From: Candidatus Eremiobacteraceae bacterium
Lineage (GTDB): Bacteria; Vulcanimicrobiota; Vulcanimicrobiia; Eremiobacterales; Eremiobacteraceae
NCBI GenBank assembly: GCA_035295225.1
Contig: DATGJI010000052.1
Location: 186,001 to 250,000, forward strand
Length of the DNA stretch: 64,000 bases
Direction of reading: 5' to 3'
The first letter of the stretch is position 1; each line of letters starts with the position of its first letter. Positions 51,880-61,154 of the stretch are shown here, piece after piece. The notes beneath the pieces are model-generated. The model saw nothing but the letters and a program-made list of their open reading frames with translations. It was not told the origin of the DNA and made no database searches. The position numbers and the translations under genes were made by a program.

Positions 51880-52564
51880 AGTCATCCGGATCAAAGGCAT
51901 GACGCGGACGTACACGATCGGCGACATCGAAGTCCATGCGCTGCGCGGCATCGATCTGGTCGTCGAGCGCGGCGAGTATTTGGCGATTATGGGGCCGTCT
52001 GGTTCCGGCAAGTCCACGCTGATGAATCTGATCGGCTGCTTGGACAAACCGACCTCCGGCACGTACGAGCTTGATGGCGTCGATGTCTCGGCGCTCGATG
52101 ACACGGCGCTCGCGGCCGTCCGGCTGCAGAAACTCGGCTTCATCTTCCAAGGCTTCAACTTGCTCGCACGCACCACGGCGGTGCGCAACGTCGCGTTGCC
52201 GCTCTTCTACGCCGGCGATCCGGATCGCGAGAAAAAGGCCACGGCGGCGCTTCAAGAAGTCGGTCTCGGCGACCGCATCACGCACCGCCCGAACGAACTG
52301 TCCGGCGGCCAGCAGCAACGTGTTGCCATCGCGCGCGCATTGGTGAACGATCCGGCGCTCATCTTGGCGGATGAGCCGACCGGCAACCTCGATTCAACGA
52401 CTGCCGAGGGTATTATGGCCGTGTTCGAGCGGCTCAATCGCGGTGGCCGGACCGTGATCATGGTGACGCACGACGAAGACGTGGCCAATCACGCGAAACG
52501 GATCGTACGGCTGCGCGACGGCGTCGTCGTGAGCGACGAGCCGGTCGCCAACCGCACGGTCTGA
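51872..52564 (+). CDS. ABC ATPase of the MacB/LolD type
   Basis: 230 aa. Walker A GPSGSGKSTLMN, Q-loop FIFQGFNLL, signature LSGGQQQRVAIARALVNDP, Walker B LILADEPTGNLDS, H-loop VTHDEDVANHAK. Standard partner of separate MacB permeases. Last gene of the operon; overlaps permease 2 by eight bases and is followed by a family-B terminator. Confidence 0.95.
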   Translation: MSEVIRIKGMTRTYTIGDIEVHALRGIDLVVERGEYLAIMGPSGSGKSTLMNLIGCLDKPTSGTYELDGVDVSALDDTALAAVRLQKLGFIFQGFNLLARTTAVRNVALPLFYAGDPDREKKATAALQEVGLGDRITHRPNELSGGQQQRVAIARALVNDPALILADEPTGNLDSTTAEGIMAVFERLNRGGRTVIMVTHDEDVANHAKRIVRLRDGVVVSDEPVANRTV

Positions 52565-52590
52565 ACGAAGTGACTGCGAAGAAAAAAATA

Positions 52591-52614
52591 GGGCCGACTG
52601 GCGTCGGCCCCTTC
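52591..52614. terminator. Family-B half element, terminator between convergent genes
   Basis: GGGCCGAC TGGC GTCGGCCC plus CTTC. An A-run (gaaaaaaata) lies on its left, so read on the minus strand it is a classical hairpin plus T-tract ending the lipoprotein gene; on the plus strand it follows the ATPase gene. Confidence 0.82.
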
Positions 52615-52634
52615 AAGATGGTTCGGGAATCGCG

Positions 52635-53744
52635 TTAGTGCCGATGCGGGCGAATGTGCGACGAACCGCGCACGAGGTACGTTCCCGCGAAGACCTGCGA
52701 CATCGAGATGTCAGCCTGGCCGCCGCTGTTCGGGCCGGTGATCGCCGGCGTCTGCGACGAGCTGCCCGGCGGCGACGCTTCGAACGCCGGATAATCGTAC
52801 GAGATCGCGTAGACCAGATACGAGTCTCCGGCCGGCAGCGAAGGCGTTGCGCCTGAGCCGTTTTGACAGTCGTTGCCGTTGCATGGTCCAAGCGTATCGG
52901 GCAACGCCCCGCCGACCGAACCGGTTCCATTGAATGGCCCAAGCGTGAAGAACGTCGACGCGTTCAGATCGGCTATGTAGATCATCGTCTCGAAGATGCG
53001 CGGGTCCGCGGGAACGGTGACCGAAGCGGTGCCGCCGCCGGCCCCGTCTTCCACGAACGACGGCGCGCCGAGCGCTGGCAGAGGCACCGCGCTTGCCAGC
53101 GTCGCCGTAGCCGTGAAGTTCCTTCCGGGCCCGGACGTGCCAGGCACGTTGACCGTCAACGAATACGAACCAACGGTGACCGGTGTTTCGAACGCGTTGA
53201 AGCCCTGCGAATAGCCTTGGAATCCACTGATGAACGTTCCGTTGTTGAAGAACGGGTAAGCCGGTGGGCCGCCTGCGATCGGGACTGCGTCGCCCGAGTA
53301 GAACGGCTCAGCGTAAAGAGCCGGTCCGTTCGGATACGGGTCGCCGAGGTTGTCGGAGTTGTAAGGCGCGAATCCGTACTTGAACGCACCGCCGGCGGTG
53401 CCGAAGGTCGTGGGACCTGGGGCAGTCTGCGGCGATCCGCTGATGTGATCCGTGCCTGCATCGTTCGCGGGCGCGTTTCCAGTCACCACGAAGCCGGCGG
53501 GCCCGGTGATCGTCGGCGTATCGAGTAACACAGCCGACAATCCATTCGGCTGGCGGAACGTGGTGACGACGTTCAATCCGACGGTGCCGTCGAACGCGAT
53601 GTTTGCCGTGCCGACCGCCATTTGGAGTTTGTCGGCGCCGAGGTTCCCATGGGAGACCGGCGGGTTGATTCCCGAGCCATTCGTTGAGCAGCCTGCGAGC
53701 AAAGCGCCGGCGGATACTATTCCGAGGATATATCGATTCTTCAC
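52635..53744 (-). CDS. Hypothetical lipoprotein downstream of a TonB-dependent receptor
   Basis: 369 aa. Type II signal VKNRYILGIVSAGALLAGC (lipobox LAGC). The mature part is Gly/Pro/Asn/Ser-rich, with two beta domains (TVGSYSLTVNVPGTSGPGRNFTATATLASA; ASVTVPADPRIFETMIYIADLNAS) that resemble fibronectin/Ig-like modules, and one Cys pair (GPCNGNDCQNG). GTG start with GAGGG eight bases upstream. It begins 10 bases after the receptor stop, so it is likely a surface-exposed partner of the receptor. Confidence 0.75.
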   Translation of the reverse strand: MKNRYILGIVSAGALLAGCSTNGSGINPPVSHGNLGADKLQMAVGTANIAFDGTVGLNVVTTFRQPNGLSAVLLDTPTITGPAGFVVTGNAPANDAGTDHISGSPQTAPGPTTFGTAGGAFKYGFAPYNSDNLGDPYPNGPALYAEPFYSGDAVPIAGGPPAYPFFNNGTFISGFQGYSQGFNAFETPVTVGSYSLTVNVPGTSGPGRNFTATATLASAVPLPALGAPSFVEDGAGGGTASVTVPADPRIFETMIYIADLNASTFFTLGPFNGTGSVGGALPDTLGPCNGNDCQNGSGATPSLPAGDSYLVYAISYDYPAFEASPPGSSSQTPAITGPNSGGQADISMSQVFAGTYLVRGSSHIRPHRH

Positions 53745-53754
53745 CGGTTTTCCC

Positions 53755-56700
53755 TCACAGTTTCGTCTGGTAGTAGAGATAGTAGGTTCGCGAACCATTC
53801 GGTGAGTTGATATACGCGTCTTGACCGCGAATGATCGCTCCGTAGTTGGCGTTGCCGAGCGTCGGGTACGCCGCCGCCGCTGGATTTTGGCCCGTGAGCG
53901 GGCCGGCGAAGCCTGTCGCGACCGGTTGATAGTACGGGTTCAGCCCCGGTCCGCCGTAGAGCGAGTTGAACAGGTTGAACACCGTAAATCCAACCGCCGC
54001 GTGGCTGTTGTGGTCGTACTCAATCGTGAGGTTTGTGAGGCTTGCCGGGTGGCTCAATTTTGACCCAGCGAACGGGCCCTCGGGCGTGCCGCGCGTGGCG
54101 TCGATATGCGGGTTGAAGAGCGAACCCGGATCTTCGGGGTCGACGTATTGCGTCGTACCGTTAGGCGCCGTGTTGATCGCGCCGGAGAAATTCGTGTTAT
54201 AGATGTTGTACGGAACGCCGTTGATGAACGCCGCGGTGTAGATTCCCGCTCCGTTCGGATAGCCGATGTTGTAGGTGACCTGCGGGCTTACGCGCCATCC
54301 GCTCTTCGTCTGATAGTTCAAGTCGAGCGATGTCTGGAACGGCGACACGAAGCCCACTCGGTAGAGATTGCCCAGCAGCAGCGACGCCGGTGGAATGGAC
54401 GGGAAGAAGTCCTCGCTGCGGCTCAGAGGGATGACGTTCGAGAACTCGTTGATGTAGGTGGCGGTGAACTGACCGGTAAGCCCTTCCGCGCCCTCCTTTG
54501 TCACGAGAAACTCGACGCCGGTCGCATGATTCGTGCCTTTGTTCGTGACGACCGGGGGCAAGAACTGATACGACCCGTCCGGATTGCGAAGCGGCTGGCC
54601 AGTCGGGCCAAGACGCGGTGAAGCGACCGATGCCGTCGCGTCGTAGCCGCGGCGATACCATGGCGTCAGCTTTGCGGCAAAACCGTTGGGGAATTGGTGC
54701 GAATACGAGAAGTCGTAGTTGTCGAACAACTCCGGCTTCACAGGTTGCAGCGGCACGCCTTGGAAGAAGTTCTGGTTCTCCCACACCAATTGTTCGCCGT
54801 AGTTCTTGCAGGGCACGTTGAAACCGGAAATGCCGCATTGGGCCACTTGATTCGATCCGGTCAGTGCCGTTCCGAGATTGTCGTATGACGGGATTCTATC
54901 GAACGCCGCGTAGTACCACGGCGGATCGTAGAAGTCTATCTGGCCCAGCGGCGGGAACTCGACCGATCGGCCATAGGAAACGCGCACGGAGTTGCTGTTG
55001 CCCATCTCATAAGAACCCGAGAGACGCGGCTCGACGATGCGCGGTTGTGTCTCATCCTTCGTCACGTTGAATGTCGCGATAGGACAGCCGGACGTCACAT
55101 TCGTGTTCCACGTCGCCGGCAAGTAGAGCGTCGTGCAGGTGTAGGGATCGACAGCCGGAGCAGGCAGGCGATAGTTCGCGCCGTCCATGCGTAATCCGGG
55201 TTCGATCTTGAGACGCGAGGTCGCTGAAATCGTGTCGTCGATGAAGAACGACATGTCCTGACGGTTTGAGATGGACGCCTCTTCGTTTGCGGGCACGCGC
55301 GGAATGCCGTTGGGGAAGTACGTCGCCAAGTAGCCGCATGGAATCGCTCCGCCGAGCGCCGGGACGTATGCCGGGCAACTGGGATCCGTCGGCGGTAAAA
55401 AGTCGGCGTATTCGAACGCGCCCAGTCCGGTGATCGGATCGCCGCCTCCGAACAGCGTCGCATACAGACCGTAGCCTTGCGCCGGTTCGTCGTAGACCGG
55501 CCGCAGGTACGCATAACTGGCGCCGAGTTTCAGCAAGTTCTTGTCGCCGAGCTGCTTCGTCAAATTGGCGCTCACGCCGTTGTCGAAACCGCCTTGCTGG
55601 ATGATGCCGCCGAACGACTCCCACGAGGGGAAGTCGAATGTCGTGACGGCATTCACTTTGTAGAACATCGCCGTGAGGAATGTGGACGCATCGATATTGT
55701 CGTTGAACTGCAGTTTGTAGGCGTGGTTCGGCTGGTAGTAGGTGAACGGATTTCGATTCGCCTGTGCGAGCGTTTCGAAGGGGTTTGACTGATACGGATC
55801 CAGACCCGTGATCTCGCCGAACTGCGCGTTTGTCAGGATCGGCCCTAGCGGACCGTTGATCGTATCTCGAAATTCCTGGTCGCAGCTCGTGAAGCAATAC
55901 GGATTGCCGCCATTCGAACCCAAGAACTCGTGATTCGCGTCATCGACGAAAAGCTGGACTTCCTTGCTGTTGTTCGAGCCGAAGCGATAGGTGAAATTGC
56001 CCAACAGTTCGCGATCGACTTCCATCTTTGTATCCGAGAATGTGAGCAGCTGCGCGGAGGGCGCCGCATCGTTACCTGGCCGGAAGCCCGTGTTCTGGCC
56101 CGAGAATGCGACGTATGCCGACCACCGGCCATCCGGTGCGCCCGTGCCGAACTCGCCGTTCATGGCGTGGAAAAAATTCGGGCCGCCGCTCGCGAATTGT
56201 ACGGTGGCGTAGCCCGGATACGTGCCGCGCTTGGCGATGAGATTGAGCGTTCCAGTTCCGTTATTGCCGAATGCTGCGCTTCCGGCGCCGGGCGTCAACT
56301 GGACGCTCAGGAGGCCGAGACCGGGCGTGGCAAGCGTATTGGTGAACTGGTTGGTAAACGCGTCGGTGTAGGGAATCCCTTCGAATGCAAAGCCTTCCTC
56401 ATTTTCGCGACCGCCGCGAATCGTCGGGTAACCAGAGGAGTCGGCAGCAGCACCGGGCAGAGACGTGATGAGATTTGTCTCGCTGATGTTCATCGCGTTG
56501 CCCTGGATCGTGTTGATCTGGGCTTGCGTCACGGTGTACGTATCCACCGTCTGCTTGGGCTGATACGCACCGCCCGTCACGCCGTGCACGATCTCTCGAC
56601 CAAGCGTTTTGGTCGAAAGCCGCATCTGACCGTCGACGGTCGCGGTCTGATCGGCGAAGACATTGATGCCTTGCTCGTTGAGCGGGTCGTAACCGTTCAG

Positions 56701-56952
56701 TGAAAACGTGATGCTGTACGTATCAGACGGCACTCCGGTGATCGCGTAGAACCCGTTTGCGTTGGTGGTCGTCCTGTACGTCCCCGTCGGCGCCACGGCG
56801 GACACTTGCACGCCGGCGAGCGGTGCTCCGGATGTGCTTGTGACTTTGCCCGAGATGTTGCCCGAAGTACCCGCGAAGGCGGTCGCCGAGCAGAACGCGC
56901 CGATCAAGGCGAAGGCGATAAGCGCTCCGGCCAGTTTACGATACGTCCACAT
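53755..56952 (-). CDS. TonB-dependent receptor with N-terminal carboxypeptidase-regulatory-like domain
   Basis: 1065 aa. Signal peptide (LAGALIAFALIGAFCSATAFA), CarboxypepD_reg-like domain (GNISGKVTSTSGAPLAGVQVSAVAPTGTYRTTTNANGFYAITGVPSDTYSITFSLNGY, about 27-110), plug (TNLITSLPGAAADSSGYPTIRGGRENEEGFAFEGIPYTDAFTNQ) and a beta barrel of about 750 residues. Resembles SusC/OmpA-like receptors of Acidobacteria and Bacteroidetes. Start ATG 56952 has GAGGAA seven bases upstream. Substrate is unknown; the paired lipoprotein recalls SusC-SusD logic without sequence likeness. Confidence 0.9.
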   Translation of the reverse strand: MWTYRKLAGALIAFALIGAFCSATAFAGTSGNISGKVTSTSGAPLAGVQVSAVAPTGTYRTTTNANGFYAITGVPSDTYSITFSLNGYDPLNEQGINVFADQTATVDGQMRLSTKTLGREIVHGVTGGAYQPKQTVDTYTVTQAQINTIQGNAMNISETNLITSLPGAAADSSGYPTIRGGRENEEGFAFEGIPYTDAFTNQFTNTLATPGLGLLSVQLTPGAGSAAFGNNGTGTLNLIAKRGTYPGYATVQFASGGPNFFHAMNGEFGTGAPDGRWSAYVAFSGQNTGFRPGNDAAPSAQLLTFSDTKMEVDRELLGNFTYRFGSNNSKEVQLFVDDANHEFLGSNGGNPYCFTSCDQEFRDTINGPLGPILTNAQFGEITGLDPYQSNPFETLAQANRNPFTYYQPNHAYKLQFNDNIDASTFLTAMFYKVNAVTTFDFPSWESFGGIIQQGGFDNGVSANLTKQLGDKNLLKLGASYAYLRPVYDEPAQGYGLYATLFGGGDPITGLGAFEYADFLPPTDPSCPAYVPALGGAIPCGYLATYFPNGIPRVPANEEASISNRQDMSFFIDDTISATSRLKIEPGLRMDGANYRLPAPAVDPYTCTTLYLPATWNTNVTSGCPIATFNVTKDETQPRIVEPRLSGSYEMGNSNSVRVSYGRSVEFPPLGQIDFYDPPWYYAAFDRIPSYDNLGTALTGSNQVAQCGISGFNVPCKNYGEQLVWENQNFFQGVPLQPVKPELFDNYDFSYSHQFPNGFAAKLTPWYRRGYDATASVASPRLGPTGQPLRNPDGSYQFLPPVVTNKGTNHATGVEFLVTKEGAEGLTGQFTATYINEFSNVIPLSRSEDFFPSIPPASLLLGNLYRVGFVSPFQTSLDLNYQTKSGWRVSPQVTYNIGYPNGAGIYTAAFINGVPYNIYNTNFSGAINTAPNGTTQYVDPEDPGSLFNPHIDATRGTPEGPFAGSKLSHPASLTNLTIEYDHNSHAAVGFTVFNLFNSLYGGPGLNPYYQPVATGFAGPLTGQNPAAAAYPTLGNANYGAIIRGQDAYINSPNGSRTYYLYYQTKL

Positions 56953-57093
56953 TTTGTTTTCCTCGCTGCGAGCAAAAAGCGAATGGTAGGAATACGCCAA
57001 AGCACGCGCACCACGAAATGGCCGCATGTCTCTTCTTAAGGGGTCGTTAATTATGTGGTCCGGGTCGCCAATCCCTCGGGACAACCGCCCATA

Positions 57094-57127
57094 TTGACGG
57101 TTAGCACTCTCGATGCTATAGTGCTAA
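57094..57127 (+). promoter_or_regulatory. CIRCE operator over a sigma-70 promoter (HrcA control)
   Basis: TTAGCACTC (57101-57109), nine bases, TAGTGCTAA (57119-57127): the CIRCE inverted repeat with one mismatch (G to T). It overlaps a promoter with TTGACG (57094-57099), 17-bp spacer and TATAGT (57117-57122). HrcA bound here would block transcription of htrA and, if transcripts read through, dnaK-grpE-dnaJ-hspR. hrcA itself is not in the window. Confidence 0.93.
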
Positions 57128-57349
57128 AAGTAAGCGAAACGCAAGCCAACCTCGAATTGATGCGGGACACCGAGCTGGGCATTTCCCGGAACTTTCACGG
57201 CGTATATCGGGTACACTGATGCAGGGCACCAATCGTCCGCGCGCGGCCGCATCCGCGGTTAGTCTTCCGCTGGCCCGGGGTACAGGGGCCGAATGGCTCG
57301 GGCCCTCGCAAACCGTGGCGCGATTTTCACAGGGAGTCGAATAGTTCAC

Positions 57350-58552
57350 ATGGCAAGTCAAGTGCGCACGTCCATCGGGTTTCTCCTCACCGGAATCCTC
57401 GGCGTACTCGTCGGAGCATTGATCGTCGCTTGCGCGTCGGGCAAGATCCTGGGATCCGCAGCGGCGCAAAACCAGAACGTCGCCTCCGCAGCGGCGCTCC
57501 ACGCGAATCTCAATCCCGACATCGAACAGCGGATCATCGAGGCCGTCAAGCAGTCGGAACCGTCCGTGGTCCTGATCAAATCGACCGTGCATGGTGTCCA
57601 GCAGTTCTATAATCCGTTCGGCCAAGATCCGTTCTTCAAACAGTTCTTCGGCCCGCAGGGCGCTCAGCCGTTCACCGCGACCGCGTCCGGCTCGGGCTTC
57701 ATCTATCAGCGTGACGGCGACACCGCGTATATCGCCACCAATGCCCACGTCGTGTACAAAGCGGATAACATCCAAGTGTTGCTCTCCAACGGCCGCAAGT
57801 TCGCAGGGTCGGTCGTCGGCAAAGACATGCAGGACGACGTCGCGCTCGTCAAGATCACGGGGTCGAATCTTCCGCCCGCGTTGCCCATCGGAGATTCACG
57901 CATTCTCCAGCAGGGAGAGTTCGTGCTGGCGATCGGCGAGCCGGTCGAGTTGCAGAACTCGGTCTCGTTCGGCATCGTCGCCAACGTCGACCGCCAAGGC
58001 ATCACGGCCGGCGGTGAGGCGGACATCCCGACGATCCACTACAACGACCTCATTCAGATCACCACGCCGATCAACCCCGGCAATTCCGGCGGCCCGCTGA
58101 TCACCGATACGGGCGAAGTCGTGGGCATCAACGCGGTCGTGGATTCGGGCGCGCAGAACATCGGCTTTGCCGTGCCGATGCACAATGCCGGACCCATTCT
58201 CGCCGACATTCAGAGCGGAAAGTATATCGCCGCGACGCACCCGTTCATCGGTGTCCAGATGGCGCCGCTTGACACGCGCTGGCGCAACTACCTCGGCTAT
58301 AACGGCAAGACGGGCGTGCTCGTCGCCGCGGTCGTGCAGGGCAGTCCGGCCGATCAGGCAGGCTTGCAGCAAGGCGACGTCATCGAGCAGATCAATCGTC
58401 AGTCTGTGGCATCGCCGGACGACGTGACCAAAGTCATCAAGGCCATGAAGGTCGGCGAAAAGGCGACTCTCGTGGTGTGGCGGCAGGGCAACGTCCAACC
58501 CGTGGACGTCACCCTCGGAGACGAGAACAACTTCAACCTTCCGCAAGGCTGA
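57350..58552 (+). CDS. htrA: HtrA/DegP-type periplasmic serine protease
   Basis: 400 aa. N-terminal membrane anchor (SIGFLLTGILGVLVGALIVAC), trypsin-like domain with His133 (TNAHVV), Asp163 (DDVALVKI) and Ser246 (NPGNSGGPL), then one PDZ domain (GVLVAAVVQGSPADQAGLQQGDVIEQINRQSV). Degrades or refolds misfolded envelope proteins. The ATG at 57350 follows AGGGAG by 13 bases; a longer GTG/ATG start near 57293 adds a poor N terminus. It lies about 220 bases downstream of the CIRCE promoter, an unusual member of a CIRCE regulon. Confidence 0.93.
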   Translation: MASQVRTSIGFLLTGILGVLVGALIVACASGKILGSAAAQNQNVASAAALHANLNPDIEQRIIEAVKQSEPSVVLIKSTVHGVQQFYNPFGQDPFFKQFFGPQGAQPFTATASGSGFIYQRDGDTAYIATNAHVVYKADNIQVLLSNGRKFAGSVVGKDMQDDVALVKITGSNLPPALPIGDSRILQQGEFVLAIGEPVELQNSVSFGIVANVDRQGITAGGEADIPTIHYNDLIQITTPINPGNSGGPLITDTGEVVGINAVVDSGAQNIGFAVPMHNAGPILADIQSGKYIAATHPFIGVQMAPLDTRWRNYLGYNGKTGVLVAAVVQGSPADQAGLQQGDVIEQINRQSVASPDDVTKVIKAMKVGEKATLVVWRQGNVQPVDVTLGDENNFNLPQG

Positions 58553-58579
58553 TACGCGCGTCGCCAACCCCGCTTCTTC

Positions 58580-58655
58580 GTAGCAGGGCGAGCAAAACGC
58601 TCGCCCTGCGCGGAATAGCGTGAACAGAGAGGGCGAGCGATGCTCGCCCTACTAC
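58580..58655. repeat. Family-A-like palindrome variant (GGGCGAGC type)
   Basis: GTAGCAGGGCGAGC AAAAC GCTCGCCCTG, a spacer, then GAGGGCGAGC GAT GCTCGCCCTACTAC. The outer GTAG...CTAC ends and two-hairpin plan match family A but stems use GCGAGC/GCTCGC. It lies between htrA and dnaK and may tune readthrough into the chaperone genes. Confidence 0.78.
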
Positions 58656-58701
58656 ATTCAAAAATATCGGATTCACAAGTATCTCGGAGGAACCAATCAT
58701 C

Positions 58702-60564
58702 ATGGCAAAAGTCGTCGGCATAGATCTCGGCACGACCAACTCGGTCGTGGCCTGTATGGAGGGGACGACGCCCACAGTCATCACCAATTCGGAAGGCAGC
58801 CGACTGACGCCGTCTGTCGTCGCGTTCACGAAGAGCGGCGAGCGGCTCGTCGGCCAGCTCGCGAAACGCCAAGCCATCACCAATCCGGACCGCACCGTCT
58901 CATCGATCAAGCGGCATATGGGCACCGATTTCAAGGTGACCATTGACGGCAAGAATTACACGCCGCAAGAGATCTCTGCCATGGTGCTGCAGAAACTCGC
59001 CAACGATGCGAGCACGTATCTCGGCGAGAAGGTCACGCAAGCGGTCATCACGGTGCCTGCGTACTTCAACGACGCACAGCGCCAGGCCACGAAAGACGCG
59101 GGCCGCATTGCGGGCCTCGAAGTCTTGCGCATCATCAATGAGCCGACCGCCGCCGCACTTGCGTACGGCCTGGACAAGAAGGGCAACGAGACCATTCTCG
59201 TCTGGGACTTGGGCGGCGGCACGTTCGACGTCTCGGTGCTCGAAGTGGGCGACGGCGTTTTCGAAGTCAAGTCCACCAACGGCGACACACGTCTCGGCGG
59301 CGACGACTACGACAAGCGCATCGTCGACTGGCTGGTCGCTGAGTTCAAGAAAGATCAAGGCATCGATCTGTCGGGTGACCGGCAGGCGCTGCAGCGCTTG
59401 ACCGAAGCCGCCGAAAAAGCCAAGGTCGAGCTCTCGTCCATGACTCAGACATCCATCAACCTGCCCTTTGTGACCGCAGACCAGAACGGTCCGAAGCATT
59501 TGGACTACACGCTGACGCGCGCCAAGTTCGAGCAGCTGACGGAAGATCTGACCAACCGCTGCCGCAAACCGTTCGAGCAGGCGCTCGCGGATGCGAAGCT
59601 CACCGTCAAGGAGATCCAAGAAGTCGTGCTCGTCGGCGGATCCACGCGCATGCCGGCGATCGTGGAGCTCGTCAAGCAGCTCACGGGCAAAGAACCGCAT
59701 CAGGGCGTCAATCCGGATGAAGTCGTGGCCGTAGGCGCTGCGATCCAAGCCGGTGTGCTCTCGGGCGACGTGCACAACGTCGTGCTGTTGGACGTCACGC
59801 CGCTCTCGCTCGGTCTCGAGACGCTCGGCGGCGTCATGACCAAGCTCATCGAACGCAACACCACGATCCCCACGCGCAAGTCGCAGACGTTCACCACGGC
59901 CGAAGACGGCCAGACGTCGGTGGACATCAGCGTCTTCCAGGGCGAGCGCGAGATGGCGCGCGCCAACAAGGCGCTCGGCCAGTTCCGGCTCGAGGGCATC
60001 GCGCCAGCGCCGCGCGGCGTGCCGCAGGTCGAAGTCGCCTTCGATATCGACGCGAACGGCATCACGCACGTGAGCGCCAAAGATCTCGGCACGGGTAAGG
60101 AACAGCGCATCACGATCACTGCGTCGAGCAATCTTTCCAAGGATGAAGTCGATCGCATGGTCCGCGAAGCCGAATCGCACGCCGACGACGACCGCAAGCA
60201 GCGCGAGGCGGCGGACGCGCGCAATCGTGCCGATCAACTCGTGTACGTGACGGAGAAGACGCTGAAAGAAGTCGGCGACAAAGCGGCAGCTTCAGATCGA
60301 CAAGACGTCGAAAAGGCGCTGGACAATCTCAAGTCGCTGCTCAAGACGGGCTCGCCTGAGGAACTCACGAAGGCGTCGGATCAGCTGCAAGAGATCTCGC
60401 TCAAGCTGGGCCAGCACATCTACGAGCAGGCCAGAGCGAGCGGCGGCGACGGTTCGACCACCGGCAACGGCACCACGTCGTCTGAAGGTCAGGAGACGGC
60501 AGGGGCCGGAGCCGCATCTTCGCCCGACGGCGATGTCATCGACGCAGAGTTCAAAGAACGGTAA
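58702..60564 (+). CDS. dnaK: Chaperone DnaK (Hsp70)
   Basis: 620 aa. [14 protein letters not shown] phosphate-1 motif, [58 protein letters not shown], the linker [17 protein letters not shown], substrate-binding domain and a disordered tail ending [12 protein letters not shown]. It lacks the 24-residue insert in lobe IB seen in proteobacterial DnaK, as in Gram-positive-type DnaK. GGAGG 12 bases upstream. No separate promoter obvious after the palindrome, so cotranscription with htrA is possible. Confidence 0.97.
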   Translation: MAKVVGIDLGTTNSVVACMEGTTPTVITNSEGSRLTPSVVAFTKSGERLVGQLAKRQAITNPDRTVSSIKRHMGTDFKVTIDGKNYTPQEISAMVLQKLANDASTYLGEKVTQAVITVPAYFNDAQRQATKDAGRIAGLEVLRIINEPTAAALAYGLDKKGNETILVWDLGGGTFDVSVLEVGDGVFEVKSTNGDTRLGGDDYDKRIVDWLVAEFKKDQGIDLSGDRQALQRLTEAAEKAKVELSSMTQTSINLPFVTADQNGPKHLDYTLTRAKFEQLTEDLTNRCRKPFEQALADAKLTVKEIQEVVLVGGSTRMPAIVELVKQLTGKEPHQGVNPDEVVAVGAAIQAGVLSGDVHNVVLLDVTPLSLGLETLGGVMTKLIERNTTIPTRKSQTFTTAEDGQTSVDISVFQGEREMARANKALGQFRLEGIAPAPRGVPQVEVAFDIDANGITHVSAKDLGTGKEQRITITASSNLSKDEVDRMVREAESHADDDRKQREAADARNRADQLVYVTEKTLKEVGDKAAASDRQDVEKALDNLKSLLKTGSPEELTKASDQLQEISLKLGQHIYEQARASGGDGSTTGNGTTSSEGQETAGAGAASSPDGDVIDAEFKER

Positions 60565-60571
60565 AGGCAGA

Positions 60572-61153
60572 ATGCCCGATCTAAATCCGGTTGACGAGTT
60601 CGATTCATTGTCGGGCGCGCCGGTGCCCGGAATCGACGACGCTGCGCCGGCGGACCAGCGCGCAGATGGGCAGGCCGACGGCGATGTCGCGCGGCTGAAG
60701 GCAGAGCTTGCGGCCGCGCGCGCCGATGCCGATGAACAGCGCGACCGCTATCTGCGCTCGCTTGCGGATTTCGAGAACTACAAGAAGCGAGTGGACCGCA
60801 CGACTGCCGACCGATCGGCGGAAGGCCGCCGCGATCTGCTCAAGCGAGTCCTGGGAGTGCTCGACAATCTCTATCGCGCCGCCGCATATCGCGAACAGGG
60901 CGCTGCTGCCGAGCAGCTCGTCGACGGCCTGCTCGCCACGGTGAAGCAGTTCACGACGTTGCTTGAAAACGAGGGCGTGCGGCCGATCGAAGTGGTCGGG
61001 CGCCCGTTCGATCCTGCCGTCGCGGAGGCGGTTGCCACTCGCCCGAACGCCGATGTGGCCGAACATACGGTGCTCGACGAAGCTCGCAAAGGGTATCGAA
61101 TCGGCGACGAAGTCTTACGCCCGGCACAAGTGATCGTCTCAACGGCCGACTGA
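60572..61153 (+). CDS. grpE: Nucleotide exchange factor GrpE
   Basis: 193 aa. Acidic disordered N terminus (about 45 residues), a long coiled coil ([45 protein letters not shown]) and the C-terminal beta domain ([33 protein letters not shown]). The ATG at 60572 has AAAGGCAG upstream. Eight bases after dnaK. Confidence 0.95.
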   Translation: MPDLNPVDEFDSLSGAPVPGIDDAAPADQRADGQADGDVARLKAELAAARADADEQRDRYLRSLADFENYKKRVDRTTADRSAEGRRDLLKRVLGVLDNLYRAAAYREQGAAAEQLVDGLLATVKQFTTLLENEGVRPIEVVGRPFDPAVAEAVATRPNADVAEHTVLDEARKGYRIGDEVLRPAQVIVSTAD

Positions 61154-61154
61154 T

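Noticed and set aside
58656-58701. HAIR operator (HspR site) before dnaK
   Set aside because: No CTTGAGT/ACTCAAG-like inverted repeat is visible between the palindrome and the dnaK ribosome-binding site.
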